The notes beneath the pieces were generated by a model, which ran no database searches, had not been told where the DNA came from, and saw nothing but the letters and a program-made list of their open reading frames with translations. A stretch of DNA of 9,112 nucleotides, from positions 1 through 9,112 of the forward strand of contig DUOL01000224.1 of NCBI GenBank assembly GCA_012838875.1. The letters run 5' to 3'. This DNA comes from Bacteroidales bacterium (lineage in GTDB: Bacteria; Bacteroidota; Bacteroidia; Bacteroidales; WCHB1-69). The position numbers and the translations under genes are program-made. Shown one piece after another: positions 1 through 7,389 of this stretch (the stretch's first letter is position 1; each line of letters begins with the position of its first letter).

Positions 1-75
1 GAGCCGAATCATCCGGAACAAAAATACCGCTTGACAGAAAAAGGGCTAAAAATTAAAGAAGAATGGAGAAAATAA
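1..75 (+). CDS. C-terminal fragment of a protein with a winged-helix-like tail
   Basis: An open frame enters from the left edge and ends at TAA 73-75, leaving 24 codons. The visible tail contains KYRLTEKGLKIKEEW. This resembles the strand-and-last-helix part of a winged-helix DNA-binding domain (a 'wing' ending in R-L-T-x-K-G), as seen at the end of PadR- or MarR-type regulators and some other winged-helix proteins. The family cannot be settled from so few residues. The stop lies 43 bases before the TetR-like gene on the same strand, so the two could share a transcript. The reading frame is clear but the function is inference. Confidence 0.55.
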   Translation, partial: EPNHPEQKYRLTEKGLKIKEEWRK

Positions 76-118
76 AAATTAATTATCTAATTGTTAACTG
101 TTTTATTTTTAAGGCTTT

Positions 119-694
119 ATGAGTGTTGTTAAAGAGAAAAAGTTGGAAAAACTATACAATTATCTCAATGAGAACGGGTTCGAGCTTTCTGTAGAAGCAA
201 TTTCTCAAGGAATAGGAATTTCTAAAAAAACCTTTTTTAACCGTTATCAGCATCGTAAAGAGATGGAACGAATCATTCAAAACTATTGGAGAGATAAGTT
301 TAAAAGACGTTTTGAGGAGAAAACAGAACATTGTAACAACGGCGTTGAAATTGTTTTGCTTTTTATTTTTGAAATTTTAGCAAGTAATAAAAATGAACAC
401 ACTTTTGTTCAACAAGAATTAAAAACGAATGCTTTCCTCGCCTCGAACCAAAGTAATAATTTTATTTCTATCATTAAAAATAGTATCGAGAATTATAACA
501 CCTCTCTTTGTTTTAAAAATGAGATAAATCTGGACTCCTATGCCTATTTTTTAGTCTATAATATTTTTTATATATTGCTCACAAACAAGCAAATACAAAT
601 AGATGTAATTGAATTTCTCCTTTCTCCTCTTTTAACGGAAGATGGGAAAATAATGTTGGACGATATTAATCTGGAGATGATGTTTAATTCTTAG
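119..694 (+). CDS. TetR/AcrR-type transcriptional regulator
   Basis: A 191-residue protein with TetR-family size and plan. Residues about 8-50 form the N-terminal three-helix DNA-binding domain. The helix-turn-helix runs through SVEAISQGIGISKKTFFNRY (24-43), matching the family pattern of 'A...G(I/V)S..T(F/L)(Y/F)..(Y/F)...KE'. The remaining 140 or so residues are helical and unlike anything I can name, as expected for the variable ligand-binding and dimerisation half. The start ATG at 119 is preceded by AAGG a few bases upstream. The gene follows a fragment of another possible DNA-binding protein and converges on the thiamin-regulated receptor gene, with only 20 bases between the two stops. 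Nothing shows that it controls that receptor, which has its own riboswitch. Its target and ligand are unknown. Confidence 0.8.
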   Translation: MSVVKEKKLEKLYNYLNENGFELSVEAISQGIGISKKTFFNRYQHRKEMERIIQNYWRDKFKRRFEEKTEHCNNGVEIVLLFIFEILASNKNEHTFVQQELKTNAFLASNQSNNFISIIKNSIENYNTSLCFKNEINLDSYAYFLVYNIFYILLTNKQIQIDVIEFLLSPLLTEDGKIMLDDINLEMMFNS

Positions 695-698
695 ACGC

Positions 699-715
699 AG
701 AAAGAATATCTTTCT
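699..715. terminator. Small palindrome between convergent stops (possible weak bidirectional terminator)
   Basis: AGAAAGA (699-705) and TCTTTCT (709-715) form a perfect 7-bp inverted repeat around the 3-base loop ATA. It sits between the stop of the TetR-like gene (694) and the stop of the receptor gene (TAA on the minus strand at 717-715). The position fits a shared transcription end. However, the stem is AT-rich and no run of U follows on either strand, so a standard intrinsic terminator is not well supported. Confidence 0.3.
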
Positions 716-3024
716 TAAAACCTCATTTTTATTCCACCGAGAACATTGATTCCTGCTTGTGCAAAATAGCCGTCTTGGAACTTTTCAATACCTTCTTCGT
801 AGTATTTGTACAACCAAGCGTTACTTTCGTATTGGGTATTGAAAATGTTATTTATGTAAAAAAAGAACTCAATTTGTGAGATTGCTTTGCATTGTAACTG
901 ATAGCTGAAATTTAAGTTTGTAGTTGAATAAGGTTTTAAAATGTAATTATCATTACTACTGTTATCTAAGTATTGTTTGCTGACAAATTTCGTTATAGCG
1001 GAAATTTTTATTTTTTTTATAATCGTGAAATGTAACTCGTTCGTGAGTATGATATTAGGTGAAAAGGAGATATTCGTCAATCCAATCGCTTTTTGACGTT
1101 GTACGCCCGTGTCCCAATCATCTATAAATTCAGTGTAATTTAAAATTTTATTAGTGCTAAAAGTGCTGTTTATTTTCCAGAGAAAGAACTTAACAGGTTG
1201 ATAATAAGACACCAACTCAATACCTGCACGATAACTTGTCTTGGCGTTTGTCATAATTGCGGCGCCTGTATTGTTAATCTCTCCCGTCAAAATTAGTTGA
1301 TTGTGATAGTGCATGTAGTAAAGATTGGCATTAAAAGACCAAAGAGAACTTTTTAACCGATAGCCAACTTCTAAATCGAAGAGAGTTTCGGGAACGGGTT
1401 TTTTGTCGTTCGGAGAGTCAACTAAATCCGCTCGCGTAGGTTCACGATTAGCGATGGCAAAAGAGCCATAAAAAGCATGAATTGCCGAAAGTTTCCCGAT
1501 GCTCTTCCACGAGTAATTAATTCCAATTTTAGGATTGAAGAAATTCCAGCGGTACTGTTGTCTAATATCGGTTAATTTATCCTCCGTCCCACTGATTTTG
1601 TAGTCGATATAGCGATATTGCAAATCAAGATAAGAAAAAAGTTTGTCGTTTATATTATACGAAAGCGTTCCAAAAATATTGGCTTGTAATTTACTCCCTT
1701 TTCCATTGTACCAACGGTAATTAATAGGAATTTCTTTTGCATATTTCGTCCAAATAATGGTTCCGTAATGGTCGCCGTCATAATGATTCAAGGCACCGCC
1801 GAGAGACCACGTTAAACTGCTATTTTTCAACTTTTCATTTTCAATATTAGTAATTTGATGTTCAAAATTAAAAGTCCCTCCATAAAAATAGTTATCTAAA
1901 TATTTCCTGTCAATAAAATCGGTTTTCTTTATTGTATCATTTGAAATGATAAGATTTTCTATGCCGTAAGCAGTGAATTTTTTATTGGCTCTATAACTTT
2001 CATAATAACCGATTCCTCTCGTTAAATGTCCCCCTGCGTTAAACCTTATAGTATGCTTTTTTTTCTCATTGATAAAATCTCTATTTATTGAGTAAAAAAG
2101 TTGATAGTGTGTTTGTTCGTAGTTGTCCGTTTCATTTTCATAGTACCGAACTTTCCCTTCATTATCATAATATTCGCCGCAACTATTATATCTACGATTT
2201 GTTTTTAAAGAATCGGACGGGACGCCGTTCCACGTTTGACCGGTTTTTTCGTTTCCATACAAAATATTCAGCGCTAATTTTCCAAAATCACGACTCTTCT
2301 TTTTGTTAAAGAGTCGGTAAGTAGTGTTAAAATAGAGAGAATTTAAGTTTACATTACCTCTATCAATATACCCTTTACTTTGAATATTTGAATAACCTAT
2401 CGTTGCGGTTAATCTATTCTTAATCAGCCCGGTACCGGCGGAAATATTATTGCGAAAAGTCTTAAATGAGCCGACTGCAGAGGTGAATTCGAGAAAGGGT
2501 TCTCTATTTTCTTGTTGTGTAGTGAAGTTCATAGTCGCTCCGAAGGCGGCGGCTCCGTTATTGGACGTGCCGACTCCCCGTTGTACATCTAAACTTTGGA
2601 CATAACTTCCAAAATCGGGAAGGTTTACAAACCACGAACCTTGCGATTCTGCGTCATTGAGCGCAATACCGTTGATAGTTACATTAATTCGCGTTTGGTC
2701 TATGCCGCGAATACGCATATAGGTATGTCCTAAGCCGGTTCCGGCATCGGAAGTGCTTACCATTGACGGAACACAGTCGAAAAGATTGTTGATACTGCCA
2801 TTCCCTTGTGAGTTTTTAATATCGTCTTTTGATAAATAGGTTGAAGAAAAAAGTTCTTCGCCGCCCGGACGTGTCCACGTTATTCCTACGCTCTTCAGTT
2901 GCACTCGACGAAATGTGTCCTGCTGTTCATCTTGGGCATACAGATGAGATGAAAAAAATGAAAAAATAAGCAGTGAAATTACGATAAAACGTTGTTTTGT
3001 TGTTTGTTTCTGTTTTACTTTCAT
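715..3024 (-). CDS. TPP-riboswitch-controlled TonB-dependent outer-membrane receptor, probable thiamin uptake
   Basis: A 769-residue TonB-dependent receptor that would import a scarce ligand across the outer membrane using TonB-ExbBD energy. A signal peptide covers residues 1-30, with a hydrophobic stretch IVISLLIFSFFSS and likely cleavage after LYA. A plug domain covers about 45-170, with the typical YMRIRGIDQTRINVTINGI (102-120) and QRGVGTSNNGAAAFGATMNF (148-167) segments. The rest is a 22-strand-type barrel rich in aromatic alternation and ending in MRF, the C-terminal Phe used for barrel insertion. The N-terminal carboxypeptidase-regulatory-like domain of SusC-type proteins is absent. The ATG at 3024 directly precedes the signal peptide. 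A TPP riboswitch lies just upstream. In Bacteroidota such riboswitches are known on outer-membrane thiamin receptors (for example OMthi next to pnuT/tnr3), so thiamin or a precursor is the likely substrate. No pnuT or tnr3 follows here, because the next gene converges. Confidence 0.88.
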   Translation of the reverse strand: MKVKQKQTTKQRFIVISLLIFSFFSSHLYAQDEQQDTFRRVQLKSVGITWTRPGGEELFSSTYLSKDDIKNSQGNGSINNLFDCVPSMVSTSDAGTGLGHTYMRIRGIDQTRINVTINGIALNDAESQGSWFVNLPDFGSYVQSLDVQRGVGTSNNGAAAFGATMNFTTQQENREPFLEFTSAVGSFKTFRNNISAGTGLIKNRLTATIGYSNIQSKGYIDRGNVNLNSLYFNTTYRLFNKKKSRDFGKLALNILYGNEKTGQTWNGVPSDSLKTNRRYNSCGEYYDNEGKVRYYENETDNYEQTHYQLFYSINRDFINEKKKHTIRFNAGGHLTRGIGYYESYRANKKFTAYGIENLIISNDTIKKTDFIDRKYLDNYFYGGTFNFEHQITNIENEKLKNSSLTWSLGGALNHYDGDHYGTIIWTKYAKEIPINYRWYNGKGSKLQANIFGTLSYNINDKLFSYLDLQYRYIDYKISGTEDKLTDIRQQYRWNFFNPKIGINYSWKSIGKLSAIHAFYGSFAIANREPTRADLVDSPNDKKPVPETLFDLEVGYRLKSSLWSFNANLYYMHYHNQLILTGEINNTGAAIMTNAKTSYRAGIELVSYYQPVKFFLWKINSTFSTNKILNYTEFIDDWDTGVQRQKAIGLTNISFSPNIILTNELHFTIIKKIKISAITKFVSKQYLDNSSNDNYILKPYSTTNLNFSYQLQCKAISQIEFFFYINNIFNTQYESNAWLYKYYEEGIEKFQDGYFAQAGINVLGGIKMRF

Positions 3025-3058
3025 GACTCTTTACGAATTTAAATGGTTAAACTTAAAG

Positions 3059-3104
3059 CCGAAAGAGGGTTTTTAATGAAAATTAAGGCAATGTTTCCCT
3101 ACGG
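3059..3104 (-). promoter_or_regulatory. Possible riboswitch expression platform (alternative pairing)
   Basis: CCGUAGGG (3104-3097), which includes the conserved 3' edge of the aptamer, can pair with the downstream CCCUCUUUCGG (3069-3059) as CCG:CGG plus AGGG:CCCU with a small internal bulge. This fold would compete with the ligand-bound aptamer. No stem followed by a U-run is visible between the aptamer and the ATG, so control by ordinary intrinsic termination is not evident. This is inference from hand pairing only. Confidence 0.3.
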
Positions 3105-3168
3105 CAGCATTATCTGCATCAGGTTCATTGGGTTTAATCTCAGCCTTTAAGGGCACCCCTTTCATTTG
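3089..3168 (-). ncRNA. TPP riboswitch (THI box) aptamer
   Basis: Read on the minus strand, the conserved THI-box elements occur in order. GGGGUGCC begins at 3159, CUGAGA is at 3143-3138, ACCC at 3133-3130, CCUGAUG at 3123-3117, and GUAGGGAA starts at 3103. Helices can be drawn. P1 is AAUG (3166-3163) with CAUU (3093-3090). P2 is GGGU (3158-3155) with ACCC (3133-3130). P5 is GCAG (3117-3114) with CUGC (3107-3104) around AUAAUG. The P3 arm is very short (GCC, six-base loop, GGC). The aptamer ends 65 bases before the receptor start codon. Binding of thiamin pyrophosphate should lower receptor expression. Confidence 0.95.
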
Positions 3169-3172
3169 ACGT

Positions 3173-3181
3173 GCAAAGATA
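3173..3181 (-). promoter_or_regulatory. Bacteroidota -7 promoter box for the thiamin receptor
   Basis: The minus strand reads TATCTTTGC, an exact match to the Bacteroidota -7 consensus TAnnTTTG. No convincing -33 TTTG/TTG element is found at the usual spacing. With normal spacing, transcription would begin near 3166-3169, exactly where riboswitch helix P1 starts. That agreement supports both calls. Confidence 0.75.
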
Positions 3182-3187
3182 CGAAAT

Positions 3188-3212
3188 AATTACAATAAGA
3201 AAAATCGTAATT
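3188..3212 (-). terminator. AT-rich hairpin after rlmD, overlapping the next promoter region
   Basis: On the minus strand AAUUACGAU (3212-3204) pairs with AUUGUAAUU (3196-3188) across the 7-base loop UUUUCUU, giving nine pairs including one G-U. It begins five bases after the rlmD stop codon, where a terminator would be expected. A U-rich tail is poor (AUUUCGU), so termination efficiency is doubtful. The same bases lie where the -33 region of the receptor promoter should be. Confidence 0.35.
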
Positions 3213-3216
3213 TGGG

Positions 3217-4638
3217 TTAAATTTCTTCTCTTTTTTCCAATAGTGCTACATTTTCTACATGCTGAGTTTGCGGAAACATGTCTACGGGCTGGACTTTGGT
3301 AACTTTGTATTTTTCATTAAGGAGCGTGATGTCTCGGGCTTGCGTAGCGGAATTACAACTGATATAGACAATTTTTTCAGGAAGCATCGCTAATAGTTGT
3401 TCAATCACTTTGGTGTGCATGCCTGTGCGCGGGGGGTCTGTAATTACAACAGTGGGTTTGCCGTTTTGCTGAACAAATTCAGGCGTAAGCACCTTAGCAA
3501 TATCGCCGGCAAAAAAAGAAACATTGGTAATACCGTTCAATTGAGCATTTAATCGTGCGTTTTCCACCGCAGAGTCAACATATTCAAGTCCTATGACTTT
3601 CTTAACATCTTTGGCTATGTAGCAAGAAATAGTGCCAATCCCACAGTACAAATCATAAACTAAATCTTGCAAAGTGAGATTAGCAAACTCTTTGCCTATC
3701 TTATAAAGTTGACACATTTGTTCGTGATTGGTCTGGAAAAAAGAGAGCGCATCAAGCCGGAAAGATAAATCTCCGATTTTTTCCGTAATATAAGGCAAGC
3801 CTTTAAAAACAATCGGCTCTAAATCGGTGATGGAATCGTTCAATTTATCATTGATAACATATTGTAAAGAAGTGATTTGTGGAAACAAGCTCGCTAAATC
3901 TAATAAAAGATTTTTGGTATCCTCATTAAATCGTTTAAAAACAACAATAACCATCACTTCTCCTGTAGACGAAGTACGAATGATTATGTTTCTTAACGTT
4001 CCGTCATGATTTCGAATATTGTAAAATGGAATGTTATAATCGATAGCCAATTTTTTAACTGCTAAACGAATCTCATTACTTGGACTTTCTTGCAGGAAAC
4101 AGTTTTTAATATCTAAGATTTTATCAAATTTTTTTGGGATATGAAACCCAAGTCCATTAGTTTCAAGAGGTATGTTTTGTTGTTGTAAAATCATATCTTC
4201 TTCCGACAACCATCGCAAATCGGTAAAAGTAAACTCCAGTTTGTTACGATAATAAAACTCTTTTTCGGAAGGGACGATAGGGGAGAGCGGTGGGTATTCA
4301 AATTTGCCGATATGTTTAAAATGGTCATCTACCATCTTTTGTTTATAGAGTAATTGTTGTTGGTAAGAAAGATTTTGCCAACGACAACCGCCACACAGTC
4401 CAAAATGTTCACAAATCGGGTTTTGGCGGAGAGGCGACTCCTTTCTTAGAGTTACAATTCGTCCTTCGGCGTATCCTTTTTTCTTTTTAAAAATCTCAAC
4501 ATCAACAACATCGCCCGGGACGGCGTACTCAACAAAGATAACTAAGCCGTTATCTTTTCCCATCGCCTTGCCTTCGGCAGCAAAGTCGGTAATTTCTAAG
4601 TCCGGAATAACTATTTTTTCTTTTTTCTTTTTTCGCAT
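3217..4638 (-). CDS. rlmD: 23S rRNA (uracil-C5)-methyltransferase, RlmD/RumA type
   Basis: A 473-residue SAM-dependent RNA m5U methyltransferase of the TrmA/RumA family (COG2265). Its probable target is 23S rRNA U1939. A TRAM RNA-binding domain occupies about residues 8-65. Four cysteines for the [4Fe-4S] cluster are in place: C76, C82, C85 and C180 (C-x5-C-x2-C, then a distant C). The SAM-binding motif is DLYCGIGTIS (329-338). DPPRTG is at 401-406. The catalytic nucleophile is C428 in YISCNS, and HVE (460-462) carries the family's general-base Glu. Full length matches the family. The ATG at 4638 starts a lysine-rich head (MRKKKKEK) just before the TRAM domain. The gene lies 39 bases after murG and is last in the block. 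Family members differ in target (U747, U1939 or both), so the exact site is inferred. Confidence 0.92.
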   Translation of the reverse strand: MRKKKKEKIVIPDLEITDFAAEGKAMGKDNGLVIFVEYAVPGDVVDVEIFKKKKGYAEGRIVTLRKESPLRQNPICEHFGLCGGCRWQNLSYQQQLLYKQKMVDDHFKHIGKFEYPPLSPIVPSEKEFYYRNKLEFTFTDLRWLSEEDMILQQQNIPLETNGLGFHIPKKFDKILDIKNCFLQESPSNEIRLAVKKLAIDYNIPFYNIRNHDGTLRNIIIRTSSTGEVMVIVVFKRFNEDTKNLLLDLASLFPQITSLQYVINDKLNDSITDLEPIVFKGLPYITEKIGDLSFRLDALSFFQTNHEQMCQLYKIGKEFANLTLQDLVYDLYCGIGTISCYIAKDVKKVIGLEYVDSAVENARLNAQLNGITNVSFFAGDIAKVLTPEFVQQNGKPTVVITDPPRTGMHTKVIEQLLAMLPEKIVYISCNSATQARDITLLNEKYKVTKVQPVDMFPQTQHVENVALLEKREEI

Positions 4639-4677
4639 CAGCCTATTAGTGTTTTGAGATTATATATCAGCAATTTT

Positions 4678-5781
4678 TTAAAGCGTCATTATCTCCTTAT
4701 AAATGTCATCAATGGCGTTTGGTAGTGCAAATTTAGCAATGTTTTTACTCAAATTATCACACTCATTTTCATCATTAATTAGCTTTTGAAGGAGTGGGAA
4801 AAGTTTTTCCGGAACGTCGGCGTCAGCTACTAAAGATGCTGCATTTTCACGGACTAAAGCGTTGGCATTTTTCGTTTGATGGTCCTCGGCAGCGTAAGGA
4901 AAAGGAACCAGAATAGTCGGAACTCCCACAATGGATAGTTCAGAAATCGCAATCGCACCGGCACGTGAAATGATAATATCGGCTATGGAATAAGCATAAT
5001 CCATCTTTTTTATGAACGGAACGATTTTAATATTCTCATCCTCCTTCGCTAATAGCTCGGGAGCGATGTTTTTATAAAAAGCTTCACCGGTCTGCCAAAT
5101 CAGTTGAACATTCATCTTTTTTATATCGTCCAAATGTGTTGCCATACAATGATTGATAGTTCGTGCTCCTAAACTGCCCCCGACTACTAAAATTGTTTTT
5201 TTCTCCTTTTGAAGCTCGAAAAATTGATAGGCTTTTTCATTTTTTCGCTCTAAATTAATAATTTCAGCCCGAATAGGATTCCCCGTTTTTATAATTTTAT
5301 CGGCAGGGAAATATGTTTCAAGGTGATCATAAGCTACGCAAATTTTTTTCGCCCTTTTCGCAAGAAGTCGATTCGTAATGCCGGGAAAAGAGTTCTGTTC
5401 TTGGATTAGAGTCGGAATTTTCAGCGATGTCGAAGCAGTCAACGCCGCCGCACTGGCAAACCCACCAACGCCAATTACAACATCAGGCTTAAATTCACGA
5501 ATGATTTTTTTAGCCTTATAGTAACTTTTAAGCAGAATAAAAGGTAATTTGAGATTATTTACTATCCCTTTTAACGAAAAAGAACGGGTTATTCCCGTTA
5601 TATTCAAACCTTTAATCTCATATCCTGCGTCAGGAATGATTCTCATTTCCATTTTATTATTTGCACCAATAAATAGAATAGCGGCATCGGGAATTTCTCG
5701 TTTTATTTTATTAGCAATCGCTAAAGCTGGAAAAATATGCCCACCCGTGCCTCCTCCTGAGATGATAAATCGGTTTTTCAT
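4678..5781 (-). CDS. murG: MurG, UDP-GlcNAc:lipid I N-acetylglucosaminyltransferase
   Basis: A 367-residue protein, normal MurG length. The enzyme adds GlcNAc to lipid I at the inner face of the cytoplasmic membrane to make lipid II, the last cytoplasmic step of peptidoglycan precursor synthesis. It shows the two-lobe GT-B fold with glycine-rich loops GGGTGGHIFPALA (9-21) and GVGGFAS (104-110) in the N lobe. QEQN (127-130) and GNPIR (167-171) follow. The C lobe has GGSLGA (201-206), SRAGA (272-276) with the following E281 that matches the UDP-GlcNAc ribose-binding Glu of E. coli MurG, and PFPYAAEDHQTKNA (293-306). Eight bases separate its ATG from the stop of the lytic transglycosylase, so the two are almost certainly co-transcribed and perhaps translationally coupled. 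The surroundings are not the usual dcw cluster. Confidence 0.97.
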   Translation of the reverse strand: MKNRFIISGGGTGGHIFPALAIANKIKREIPDAAILFIGANNKMEMRIIPDAGYEIKGLNITGITRSFSLKGIVNNLKLPFILLKSYYKAKKIIREFKPDVVIGVGGFASAAALTASTSLKIPTLIQEQNSFPGITNRLLAKRAKKICVAYDHLETYFPADKIIKTGNPIRAEIINLERKNEKAYQFFELQKEKKTILVVGGSLGARTINHCMATHLDDIKKMNVQLIWQTGEAFYKNIAPELLAKEDENIKIVPFIKKMDYAYSIADIIISRAGAIAISELSIVGVPTILVPFPYAAEDHQTKNANALVRENAASLVADADVPEKLFPLLQKLINDENECDNLSKNIAKFALPNAIDDIYKEIMTL

Positions 5782-5789
5782 AAAAAAAA

Positions 5790-7316
5790 TTATTGTGGAA
5801 TTTTAATTTTTTGACCAACTCTTAAACTATTAATATTTGTAATTGCATTGTATTTGGCTAAATCTTTTACCGAAACCTTATATCGGCTTGCAATTTTAGA
5901 TAGGGTATCTCCTTTCTTTACAATGTAATAAGTCGTTCGTGGTGGCGGCGGCGTTGTTGCTACCTTAGTGCTGTCTTGACCTGTAGCGCCGCTTTTTACT
6001 ACATCTTTTTCTCCTTCGGAAGAAATCGGCGTTATTTCATACCCGACAACCAGCTTCATTTTTGGTTTAATGTAGTTACTCTTTAATTTATTCATCTGTT
6101 TTAGCTCGTCTACGGATAAGCCATATTTATTAGCAATTTTAGTCAGACTCTCACCACTACGAACGGTATGATATTTCTTTTTTGAAGTCGTTGCTTCGTC
6201 GCTACTACCCGTAAAAACATTAACATAACTACGTAAAGGAGCAAAATAAAAGTCATACTCATAATGATAAACGGAGTCGCTCAAGCTAACAAAGCGAATA
6301 ATATCTTTTGACCTTAATCGTAGCGGGAAAGGTTTGTTATAGGCTGGAATAACATCTTTTTTATACTGTGGATTTAAAGTCCGAATCTCCTCAATATCAA
6401 TATTTAAAACATTAGCAACTTGTTCAAGATGAATTTCTTTAGTTACCATAACAGTATCAACAGCCGTAGGAATGGCAATAGAAGGAGCTTGGATTCCGTA
6501 AAGGTGATGATATTTCATCATGTAGAAAGCCCCGATGTAAGCCGGGAAGTAACTTCTTGTTTCTTTAGGTAAAAAGTTAATAATGTCCCAGAAATTTGTC
6601 TTTCCGCCCGAACGTTGTATCGCTTTTCGTACGTTTCCAGGACCGCAATTGTAGGCGGAAATTGCTAATCCCCAATCTTGGAACATATTATAGAGGTCGC
6701 GAAGGTGGCGTGCGGCGGCGTCCGTTGCTTTAATCGGGTCGCGGCGGTCATCAACGAACGTGTTGACCTCCAATCCGTACATCTTCCCGGTCGAATACAT
6801 AAACTGCCAAATTCCGGTCGCTCCGGCACGAGAAACTGCCGTAGGATTTAAACTGGATTCAATAATTGTCAGATATATCAACTCTTCGGGCACATCGTAT
6901 TTATCAAATATCTCTTGCATGATAGGATAATAGTACTGCGCTAAACCTAAAATTGCCGCCGAAGAACGCTTGCGATTTAAGTATAAATTAATCATTGATT
7001 TAGTGCGGGAATTATAAGCAAGAGGAATGACCGTAATAATATTTTTTAAACGTAGTGCCGTCAAGGAGTCCGAAAAATTATTAGTAATGGTATCATCTTG
7101 AACCTTTGATAAAATATTTTTCGAGTTACTGCTCTCCTTTTTTATATACCATAAATCCAGCATCTTATCCATCTCATTAATAAGCATTTGATGAAATTCC
7201 TCTTCTTCTAAACGCTCTTTTGAAACAGGTTTTTTGGGCTGAGTCCCCTCTTCTTGTGCAAAAGAAAAAGGAAATATAAAAAAAAGAAAAATTATGAGTA
7301 AGAATTGATATTTCAT
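5790..7316 (-). CDS. Exported MltD-like lytic transglycosylase with LysM domains
   Basis: A 508-residue exported enzyme that should cleave the MurNAc-GlcNAc bond of peptidoglycan, leaving 1,6-anhydroMurNAc ends. A signal peptide covers residues 1-20, cleaved after FSFA before Q21. No lipobox cysteine is present, unlike lipoprotein MltD of E. coli. The SLT catalytic domain spans about 130-270, with the probable catalytic E153 in IIESSLNP (151-158), then AGATGIWQFM (164-173) and AYNCGPGNV (221-229). A degenerate LysM-like segment lies near 290-340 (VANVLNIDIEEIRTLNPQY). Two clear C-terminal LysM domains follow (about 381-425 and 462-507), separated by a linker with PPPP. I chose the ATG at 7316 because it begins directly at the signal peptide. 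An open frame extends to 7433, but that would add 39 residues before the signal peptide and overlap the upstream gene. Confidence 0.92.
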   Translation of the reverse strand: MKYQFLLIIFLFFIFPFSFAQEEGTQPKKPVSKERLEEEEFHQMLINEMDKMLDLWYIKKESSNSKNILSKVQDDTITNNFSDSLTALRLKNIITVIPLAYNSRTKSMINLYLNRKRSSAAILGLAQYYYPIMQEIFDKYDVPEELIYLTIIESSLNPTAVSRAGATGIWQFMYSTGKMYGLEVNTFVDDRRDPIKATDAAARHLRDLYNMFQDWGLAISAYNCGPGNVRKAIQRSGGKTNFWDIINFLPKETRSYFPAYIGAFYMMKYHHLYGIQAPSIAIPTAVDTVMVTKEIHLEQVANVLNIDIEEIRTLNPQYKKDVIPAYNKPFPLRLRSKDIIRFVSLSDSVYHYEYDFYFAPLRSYVNVFTGSSDEATTSKKKYHTVRSGESLTKIANKYGLSVDELKQMNKLKSNYIKPKMKLVVGYEITPISSEGEKDVVKSGATGQDSTKVATTPPPPRTTYYIVKKGDTLSKIASRYKVSVKDLAKYNAITNINSLRVGQKIKIPQ

Positions 7317-7389
7317 CTTTCTATAACTCAATTTACGCCGTTTTATTATGTAAATTATTGTTCTTTTACCTCCAAGTGTAAAAGATATT

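Noticed and set aside
2088..2309. Plus-strand open frame of 73 codons inside the receptor gene
   Set aside because: It is antisense to a strongly supported receptor coding region and encodes nothing recognisable. The same reasoning removes antisense frames at 3827-4009, 5549-5806 and 7891-8175, and the minus-strand frame at 7800-7991 within the repeat protein.
7380..7387. Possible internal promoter before the lytic transglycosylase (minus strand TATCTTTT)
   Set aside because: It misses the final G of TAnnTTTG and has no -33 element at the right distance. Chance matches are common in such AT-rich DNA.
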